In this document: one piece after another, positions 55,331-64,000 of the stretch
How the letters are laid out: the number at the start of each line of letters is the position of its first letter
How positions within the stretch are numbered: the stretch's first letter is position 1
Origin: Thunnus maccoyii
Lineage: Eukaryota; Chordata; Actinopteri; Scombriformes; Scombridae
DNA length: 64,000 nucleotides
Reading direction: 5' to 3'
Assembly (NCBI RefSeq): GCF_910596095.1
Contig: NC_056551.1
Span: forward strand, 13,595,501 to 13,659,500
Notes under the pieces: generated by a model
Database searches by the model: none
What the model was told of the DNA's origin: nothing
The model's input: the letters and a program-made list of their open reading frames with translations, nothing else
Position numbers and translations under genes: made by a program

Positions 55331-55734
55331 ATCTGATTTGATCTGCGAACAAAAATGCTCTGATGCTGGCCTGGCTGTCAAAATCCAGGTAAGATTTATT
55401 AAGAAAAAATAAAGTAAAGTACAAATTTCACTGAGTTTTGAGTGAAAAAAGTGAATCAGTCAAACATAAAATTTAAAGAAACCCATCTTACTCTTGGGTT
55501 TATTGCCAATATATTGCCTTGTGTCTTAAAAACTTTGGCAGTTGAGGCAAAGTTTAACTTGAAAGTTTCATTTGCACAACAGATACTAATGAGAAACATG
55601 CAGTAGAGACATGCAGCTGATGCTCTTGACAATGTTATCTTTTCTTTTTTTTTTTTTAATTGGCGCAAAGACAAAACACTAAATCAACATATTAAACTCA
55701 AAAAGCTGAACTACAGGTCTTGCTCCACAGTATT

Positions 55735-55850
55735 TTATGTAATGTTCTACTGGTTGTGTATGTTGCATATTCTTTTCTTGCCCTGTGAGCCAAAGCCAAT
55801 TTTCCACTCTGGGGGACAATAAAGTTGTATTTCATTCCTCTCTATTCTAA
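55735..55850 (+). mobile_element. Possible LINE 3' tail
   Basis: The stretch ending in a TCTGGGGGACAATAAAGTTG-like sequence, then TTTCATTCC, resembles the 3' ends of fish L2-like LINEs, which finish with a short AATAAAG-containing tail. No coding part is recognisable. Confidence 0.35.
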
Positions 55851-55999
55851 ATAGTGACTTGACAGATACAACAAAGATAGAAAAAGAGATAAAATATGCA
55901 AGAACAGACAAAGAACAATGGGCTGATGTGTAGAAAATGTAACATATACAGTACATACATTCCCAACATAACATAAACAAAACAAACCAGACAAAGTTG

Positions 56000-58640
56000 A
56001 AACTACAACAGTAGTTATAATAGACATAATAGTATTAGGCTAAAATAATAGCAACATATAAAACAGTTACTTGACAATATGATCTCAATATAATTCAACT
56101 TGGCTCTTTTCCCCTGTTGTTACTGTTTGGGGTTCACTGCCTTAGAGTGTGTAACAAAGAAGATGGGTCTTGTGAGATAATTTCTGTAAGGTTGTGATGA
56201 ACTTGGAAGTCCAAAATATCGTGATCAGAGTTGTTAGTGAAGTATTGTATTGTATTAGACAAATATTGTAGTCCACCTTCATGAGCAGTGTAGTCTCAGA
56301 GTGACAAAGAGCTGGGAGAGATTATCAAGAGGCAGACAAACATTGGATTGCATTACAAATAGTATACTTAGCTAAATCTTAATGTTACCTTTCCTGGTGT
56401 TGTCTGCTCTGCACAGATGAAGAACTATGAAAAAATATCACTTTTTCTGTTTTAGTTTTTTAGCACCATACAAGAAACTTTTAAGGAATATGGTATCCAC
56501 AAGGTGGCACAGTAGTACAGCACTGCCAGTATGGTGCGTCACTGATTTTAAGGTGTGAAGGCGTGAAGACACTTTAAGAGCTCTGGTAGCACAAAAATAA
56601 GATGACATTACAAGATACACTTAGTTTGAGGTCTATAATTATATACAGTATATCTCAATCTTGATTCATTCAATCAAGTATTGCCATATCTATGTTTAAA
56701 TGGCAGGTCAGGGGTTACCTTTCAGAGGATGTACTGTTGTGCGGCAACTCAGCATCAGAGAAAGTAAGAGAGATATTCTGAATATCTTTATGCACTCTGC
56801 TTCCCTGTGTGTCAAATTCTCCAATCTTTTTCTTTCTGGGAACTGCCTTTAAGAAATGTGGACTGTGTTATATTTGAGAACATGTACCTCAACATGTACC
56901 ACAACAACAGATGGGGTGAGATTGCACTTTAAGAGTTTGTAGCTTTAGCCTGCAAGTTTCTGTCTGGCTGTAGTCTGCCTGCTAATTAGTCCCAAGAGGG
57001 TCCAGAAAGGTTCAGTTAAATTTACAGGGATTTTTTTCCCCTGTCCTCTGTTTTGTTGCTATGAAGGAAATTAATTCCCCATAAGTGGAAACAAGTGGAA
57101 AACATTGCCCAACGTCTTTATGCAGAAATATCAAACAGAGTCAACTGTCAGGTGGTCAAGAAACATGCGACACATCTTCCTGGTGTTAGAAGTGTCTAAT
57201 GCTAACAGTAAGAGAAAATCTTTGTTTCCATAACAACACTAGTTACCTCCAAGAAAAGCCCACGAATGAGTGACTGAAAGACTGAAGCGTGGAGCCAGGA
57301 GTGAAGCCAGGACTGCCATAATTAACATGCATGGACTAACAACAGAAAGTTGAAGTTTAGCTCATGCTTTATTGAAAGTATTCTCAAACAACACATTTAA
57401 CTTTACAAGAAAAAACAACAACTAACCAATGAGTTTGCCATATATTGTATCTCAGTAACTTTCTAAACTCCAGAAAAGAGCAGTGTAACATACCCTACAA
57501 AACAGGGTAAAACTATGTTCCCACATCTTTTTATTCCATGCAGCTAAAATCAACAGTGTCAACAAAGGAAAAAGTAAACTTCATCATAGTCAGGAGACCA
57601 TTTACTGCTTTGTCATACCAGTCAGAGTATAAGAGATAACTTGTGTAATGGTTTTGCCAAAGTCACCCTGATTCAGTCTGTTAATTACAGTATCTTAAAC
57701 GAAATTCACTCATGTTCTCTAAACAGGAACTTTTTCTATGCCTCCTCCATTTAAAGCTCTACCCCACCTCTTTTTTCTTTGGGAAATATCACCTAATTTG
57801 AGAATTATTTTCAAGGTGTCTGACACAACCTTTTAAACCAAGGCAGTGCTTCTATTGAACCTAAAACATACAGTATGTACCCAAACTTGCTTTTCACCTG
57901 CCATTGAATGAATGGTGAATTTCTTACCATTAGTGAAATACTATATAACCTCCACTGTAGCAACATGTGCTACGCGTTATGATGTGGATTATACATAAAT
58001 GTTGAATAGTTTGATTAACCAAGCACCCTAAATTTAATGTGCTCTGAATGCTTGGTTTTATGATTTTAGTTATAATTTCAATTATCTATGCATTCATATA
58101 AGATCTTTCTGGTCTTTCTTAACAGGTCTTTCTGTAACAACCAGGGTGTATCTAAATGATCACATATGGGCTGCAATGTGTTTGCACACTTAATCACAAA
58201 ATCTAGTTTCATAATAACAAAGTTTCCTCTGTCAATATGCTGCACTTTTGCAAGATTCATACATGTTTTTTTCACATCGTAAGACATCAAAGTTCAATTG
58301 AAGCTGCTCCATTTCCTGAACATGGAGGTGAAAATAGTGATATTAATCAAAAATAAATCAAAAATTTAATAAGAATATAATATTTCCCCTGAACAATCTG
58401 TTTATCAGAAAACCTACTTTTGAATGGAAAGTTATTTAAACTTGGTTCAGTTTGTTGTTCTGTGCATTAAAACATGGTGTTACGTCATTAAAATACTTGA
58501 TCATTTTTACATTGAAAGACAAATGGCCAATGCAAAGGCTGCATGACTACATTAACATGTTGGGGGCCCCTGTAGCAAACCTGATCCCCCTTATTCCTCT
58601 CATTCTCTGTGGATTGTCTACAGGATGTTTCCTGTCACCA
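56000..58640. other. Intergenic AT-rich DNA
   Basis: Nothing recognisable as gene, RNA or clear repeat. Short frames only. Confidence 0.5.
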
Positions 58641-58647
58641 TCAAGTA

Positions 58648-58745
58648 CCTATATCAATTCAAGTCAAGTCAGTTTTATATAGTTGCGCCAAATAACAACA
58701 GGGCACTTTTCACATAGAACAGGTCTAGACTGTACTCTTTGCACC
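58648..58745. repeat. Dispersed repeat fragment
   Basis: Contains CAAGTCAGTTTTATATAGTT, GCGCCAAATAACAACA and CACATAGAACAGGTCTAGAC in the order of a very common fish interspersed repeat. Truncated on the right. Confidence 0.65.
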
Positions 58746-58924
58746 CATCAGTGCAAACAGCAGACTTTACATGGCAGCTTAATTGTAATTTTTCTCCAAT
58801 CAATACCTCTAATCAGTGCACCTTGTAAGAACAAAATAACACAAACCAAAATAATAAGATTAGGTGGTAATTCTCATTGTGTTTGCCTTTTTTTTAACTT
58901 TTTGATTTGTCATTGCAGGAAGTG

Positions 58925-59046
58925 CACAGGTGGAACTAATTCTGTTAACACTGGCTTAACGATGGCCTCCCAAAAGATGGGATGTTGAGCGAGCACGAAC
59001 AATAAGGAATGCAGCTGTCATTATTTTATTAGTTACACCTGTGCTA
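58925..59046. mobile_element. Short palindromic MITE-like element
   Basis: CACAGGTGGAACTAAT (about 58927-58942) and ATTAGTTACACCTGTG (about 59029-59044) are inverted copies of each other around a roughly 85 bp centre. The end sequence is shared with the repeat at 55262. Confidence 0.55.
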
Positions 59047-59249
59047 TTTCTGCTATGATATATCAAAATGTCTGCTGTAAAAAAGGCCTATTTGTAATAA
59101 TCAGTTATATTACCATGAACCATCTGGCACACTGTAAACCTTCGTGGAGCTTTTGTGGTCCCTGGGGGCCTGAGACCCCAGTATATTAGTCCACTTTGTT
59201 GGTAATCCAGCCTAAAAAACCCTGTAATCCATAAATTCAGGCAAGAGAG

Positions 59250-59475
59250 AAATTGTTTGGTTAATTGTTTGGTCTAAAATGTCAGAAAATAGTAAAATAT
59301 TTCACCATTTTCAATATAATTCCAAGATGACATCTTTATATTGCTTCTTTTGTTTGGCAAATAGTCCAAAAATCAAAAATCATGTTCAGTTTATTATCAC
59401 ATAAGACAAAAAAGCAGCAAATCCACATGAATATTTAGCATTTTTCCTTGAAAAATGAATTAAATGATGCTGCAG
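59250..59475. mobile_element. hAT-like MITE fragment, copy 2
   Basis: GTTTGGTCTAAAATGTCAGA, ATTGCTTCTTTTGTTTGGC, TTCAGTTTATTATCACATAA and CAGCAAATCC follow in the same order as the reverse complement of the copy at 63363-63739. Both ends are lost. Confidence 0.65.
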
Positions 59476-60959
59476 TCTCTCCTTTACAGGTGACTAAATG
59501 ACCTTTGAAAATAGCATTTCAAGAAAGAGATATTCAGTGTCATACACAAAAGGTGAATATAATAGAAACTGACAGAATTTTGTTTTTTTGTGTGTAAACT
59601 GATCTGTGACTTGAGTGAGGGCTGTAGGGAGTGTTGGAGATGTGGATGGGATAGTTGTGGATCAGAATTGGGCTGTGGTGGGAAAAGGACAGGTGATAAT
59701 GCTGAAGGTGGAGCTAATTAAGGTGCTTAACAGTAGAGAAAGTGGTGAATAGGTTGAGTACCATGCCTTCTCCCTAATGTGTGCTTAGAAAGCCTCAGGC
59801 TCCCTGTGACCCTCAACAGGATAAGCAGTTTAGAGAATGGATGGAGGGATGAGTGTAGCCCATACTGAAGAAGTATGAAGTTGCTCAAAATGGAAATGCA
59901 CCAATAAGCGACTTCAAAACTGTAGTTAAAGGGGAACTACTCTGATTTCACACATCAAAGGCTGTTTACAGGTCATGGGGAGTGCTACTACATATGTGAA
60001 AAAGTTATATAAAGCCTTTTGTTGCCCCAGAGGGAGCTGTGGCAAGTCTGGTAAATTTATCAGCAAAAAATATAGGGGTGTAGAGTTAAAAAGAAGTGAG
60101 GTTACCAGACTTCAGCAGCCTACTCTGCATCTCTGCCTGAGGCTAGCGGCTCAAGGCTACATTAGCCTCTACTAGCTTAACACACCAGACTCTACAACTG
60201 AACTGTCCATGGTTGAGTTGTATTGTGGGTAATGTAGGCGCCAGGTTTTGTCAAGAATAAGAAATGTGTGGATTAAAAAAAATATGATATCTCTGGTTCT
60301 GGTGCATCAATTTTGAGACTATTTGTCTCAAAAAGTCCATTGTAAGACTGACGATGCTGAGTGCAATGATGAATTGTTGCATTACTCTTTTAATAAATGT
60401 TGTACTTACTGACATTCACCTTTGGTAGTAAGATACCAATAAAAGAATGTAACTAAGAATGTTTGATTATTCCCTGCTCTCTGATGTTTGATACTCAGGG
60501 CTTTGGAGCAAAATAGAAAACATTTATGAATTATGGAAAAAAATACAGATTGCACTTAAGGCCAGAAAAGGCCTTTACAGACAAATCTGTTGTGTAATTA
60601 AGTATCTATTTTTAAAGACTTACCTGGTGATTACCTTCAAGAAAGCAGATTTCCAATGGAGATTTAAATTGGATTTTTGATCAAGAAAAATAAGCTTTGT
60701 TTAATTAACAAAAACATAATTACTATATTAAAAGCTGTGTTTTGGAGCATATGGGAACCACAGATCTGATTTTGAAATTTGAAGTTATGTTGTGAAAAAA
60801 TAACTTGGAAGCATGGGAAAATCTGTTTTTTCCAGCTCTACTATATAATCCATGTGAATATGTCAGGAGAAGAAAGAAATGGATGGGAAGCAACGAGTAA
60901 ACAAAGTTTATTTGTTTCAAGTGGGAGTCTGTAATAAATGCATTTTTTATTATTATTAC

Positions 60960-61300
60960 AAGAGGATAAATCAGGACTTCGATGATGAAAAAGGTCAGGT
61001 TAGATCATGTTAGTGATAAAGCATTAGAGGCATTTTTAGACTGGTGTAATAAAGTATGGCAGGAGGGCAGATTGCCCAGAATTTAGAAGCCCGTAAGGCT
61101 ATTAATTATAGGTGGACTGCTCCTCTGAATCGCATCTTTGTGATCTTTGTGAAGTAATGGAACATATGACAACGAAAGGACTTACAGAGCTTGGAAATGA
61201 ATCATGTATTTAAGTGGGGTCACGAAATGGATGGTCACCATGGAAATAACGATAAATAGAAGACAAATTGGGAAATAGTTGCAGCTGTGTTCCTGATGTG
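60960..61300 (+). mobile_element. Possible decayed LINE reverse-transcriptase fragment
   Basis: One frame reads ALEAFLDWCNKVWQEGRLP and, after a stop, a shifted frame reads SHLCDLCEVMEHMTTKGL. These resemble the F-N-x-V-W-x-x-G-x-L-P and TSHLCKLMERMIxxRL blocks of non-LTR reverse transcriptases at the expected spacing. Heavily mutated. Confidence 0.4.
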
Positions 61301-63355
61301 GATGAAAATTAGGATTTATATGGTTTAGTTATTTATCAAAAAGAAATTATTCACAATTCAAAACTTATTTTATTCACCTGGACATAGGATTTTTATTCTG
61401 GTCACCCTGTTCAGGAGAGAGTATGAAGAATTTTGATTGCTAATGTTAAATATTTGTAGTTGACCAAAAAGGGCTCCTACAGTTCAAATAACATTGCTGC
61501 CAGTTCTGCAAAGGGGGGTAGTATACCTCATCCCTCTTAAACCGGTCAATGAAATTTTGGAAACACTGCAGTGGAGAAACAATAAAAATAGTGAAACTCT
61601 CTCTGTCCTTCATCAGAGGTACAATTAAATTGTGTATAAGTCCTCTCTCTTCTTCTGCAATGGTTTAATGGCAGGGGACGTGCTACCAACTGTTCAACTC
61701 CTAATATTTGTACAACAGTAGTGGATGGAAACACGCATTTTCTTTTGACGATTTTATGGAAACTCTGTTAAAATTTGTGCTATTGGATAGAAAATTGGCT
61801 TATGAGGCCCATGGTCATTATGTCATCTGTTCAAAAATGATTAAAAATGAATGTGTATTAATCCACTGCTTAAAATAGTCTATTACTATTTACTCCTGTT
61901 AGAGTAACATTTGATAAATACTAAAGTGCTCACCTGTGTAAAGAACCTAATAAGCCTCTTTTTAATAACTTTATGACTGAAACTATGTATTTGTGCCATC
62001 TTTGGTATGAACCAGTGGGCTTGGGTAGAGAAGTCAGAAAGTATTCAGAGATGGACAAACACATTGATGGAAAAATATAGAATGACACCAGCCTTATCCT
62101 TTAGAGTGGTGCATTGATTCAGTTGTTTCCCAATTTGCAATACAGCTAAATTAACCAAACAAAAAGTAGTATTGTAGTAAATTTAGATCAAGAAGAAGGA
62201 GGTAAGTTCTTCATCTGGATGGCCCACACAGTTTCTAGAAGGGCAACAACTAAAAGGGTGTTATGACTTTGACTAGGAAATCTGTGATTAATGTAGAGCA
62301 ACTTTTGCCTCACAGCTTTAACCCCTCCCTGTGCTGTATAAGCTTAACAAGGGCAGGCCAGTGATTTGATTTTAAGCACATGCAAGTCAATATGTCAGTC
62401 AGTCATGAAAATGATTTACTAGAGGACCACAGCAAATCAGGGTCATGCTCATGTGAAAGTGATGTGACAAGTGATGTTTGGAGCCTCAAATGCTGTCAAT
62501 AAGGGAAATACAGTGTGTGTTTGTGAAATTTATATAGCACAGCAAATGACAGGTGGAGTCACTAAAGTCAGTATATTTGTACTCACCCTGATAATGACTG
62601 CAGGCCATTTGGCCAACATCCACACACCTAAAAAGTGTTTGTAGGTACAGTAATTGCCACTGACCAGCCACAAATTATGGCAATTACGTAGCTAGCATTT
62701 AGGAAATGTGAACAGACAACATGTTGTTCCTCCACAGTTCTTAGAGCTGTAGAAGTATTGGATTTCACTAGAGATCATCATGAGGCTGGAGAGACCCAGT
62801 GGAAGCTAGGTGCTTTTTATTTGCCACCACTACAAGAAATCAGTAGGCCTCAGCTTCACCTCCTGAACAAGCTTAACAACCACATGTCATGCTGTCCTGA
62901 ACTGATAAGCAGATAACTTGACCAAAACTAACCACAGAAAATAAGGTACTTTCAGGACACATGAGGTGATATTTCTGAACCCATTATCTACTACCACAGT
63001 AACTTGTGCATAACAGTGACACAGTATTATCTAATCTGCTGTTTAGTTCATTTCCAGTATGTTAAAGCAATACAGTAGTGCTCCAGCATTCCGGTAATCA
63101 GTGTTCCTATTGCCCATATTGGGTGTGTTGGTGTGACTGCAAATACACTTTGAGCCTCTTTGTCTGTTTGGACAGTCTATCCATTATGTATAGTCCAGCC
63201 CAACACTGCAGATGGCACTGAGGTTGGACTCAGGCCTGAGGGTGTTAGTTTATGTATTTGCTTGTGTTTGCTTGCAAGTGGTCTTGTTTATTGTAGAGAA
63301 AACAGTTTAAGGTATGACAGGGCAAAAATGTCTGTAAATTTACAATGTTAATTAG
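61300..63355. other. Intergenic AT-rich DNA
   Basis: Possibly more decayed LINE sequence, but no block is convincing. No gene seen. Confidence 0.4.
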
Positions 63356-63362
63356 TGTAAAG

Positions 63363-63739
63363 TAGAGCTGCAACGATTAGTCAGTTAATAGATTGGTTGA
63401 TTGACAGAAATTTAGTCGGCCACTTTTTTAATAATCAAATAATCATTTCAGTCCTTTTTTAAAGCAAAAAGGCCAAATATTTGCTGCCTCCCTCTTCTCA
63501 AATGTGAGAATTTTATGCTTTTCTTTGTCATACATGATAGTAAACCGAATATCTTTGGGTTGTAGATTGTTGGTTGGAAAAAACAAGAGATCTGAACATG
63601 TCAACTTGGGCTGTGGGAAATTTTAACGGCTGTTTTTCAATATTTATGGACATTTTATAGACCAAATGAGTAACTGATTAATCAAGAAAATACACAGTAG
63701 ATTAATTGATAATGAAAGTAATTGGTAGTTGCAGCCCTA
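63363..63739. mobile_element. hAT-type MITE, near-complete copy
   Basis: 377 bp with inverted ends TAGAGCTGCAACGATTAG and (reverse complement of right end) TAGGGCTGCAACTACCAAT. It is flanked by GTGTAAAG (63355-63362) and GTATAAAG (63740-63747), an 8 bp target-site duplication with one mismatch, as expected for hAT insertion. No ORF, so it is non-autonomous. Confidence 0.85.
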
Positions 63740-64000
63740 GTATAAAGTTAGAGTCCTGGCCCCTAAAGAGCCTGGTTTGATCATGCCTAATGCTCAGTAC
63801 CATAAAATATGGAAACTGTTACATGATGGTGTACCACTAGTTTTCCATTGGTTTCTTTTTCTAACATTACTCAGCTGTTCACACCTCAAGTGAGCTCTGA
63901 AGTCTAAGTGCCTGCTCACACCAGAAATTGGCTCCAGGAAATTTGCGTGTCCTCATAAAATAAGTGATGCTGGATGGCACATATTTATGTTTTAAAAGTT

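Noticed and set aside
55305-55388. Plus-strand ATG frame (MSAEKKSCESD...) ending at a good GT donor, a possible first coding exon
   Set aside because: The start region matches the repeat at 59031-59090, and no downstream exon was found to join to.

Overview
This is a eukaryotic, intron-rich window. Gene structure, codon use and dispersed repeats point to a teleost fish, probably a percomorph. Five protein-coding genes can be reconstructed, four of them multi-exon with consistent GT-AG joins and phases. I see no prokaryotic, phage, CRISPR or other exotic system. The interest lies in gene-structure oddities, candidate cis-regulatory sites and unusually structured repeats.

Layout. 1-1.7 kb: AT-rich DNA with a decayed LINE reverse-transcriptase fragment. 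1.7-15.1 kb (+): a rusc2-like gene with a probable non-coding first exon and nine coding exons (1287 aa), a RUN domain, and a reading frame that stops where the vertebrate SH3 tail should follow. 15.28-18.47 kb (-): cimip2b (fam166b), six exons, tail-to-tail with rusc2. From memory this arrangement is also found in human 9p13.3. 20.9-24.5 kb (+): a six-exon gene resembling the uncharacterised C8orf58 family. 26.07-26.85 kb (-): single-coding-exon rnf208-like RING E3 ligase ending in a CaaX-like tetrapeptide. 27-41.9 kb: intergenic DNA with microsatellites, a 700 bp pyrimidine tract, dispersed repeats, a 220 bp tandem duplication, a compact hairpin and a large fold-back element. 41.9-49.83 kb (-): slc5a1-like Na+/glucose cotransporter, 15 coding exons, 658 aa, with several introns largely filled by DNA-transposon-like elements that in places come within about 10-20 bp of exons. 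50-64 kb: no confident gene; decayed LINE and MITE sequence, a long CA repeat, one unrecognised ORF, and a 377 bp hAT-type MITE with terminal inverted repeats and a near-perfect 8 bp target-site duplication at the end.

The genes are not an operon and share no evident pathway: vesicle traffic (rusc2), motile-cilium microtubule lumen (cimip2b), unknown (C8orf58-like), ubiquitin ligation (rnf208) and sugar absorption (slc5a1). Regulatory candidates fit the roles: an RFX X-box match upstream of cimip2b and a near-consensus HNF1 site upstream of slc5a1. Family assignments rest on recognition of conserved blocks from memory; no database search was run.
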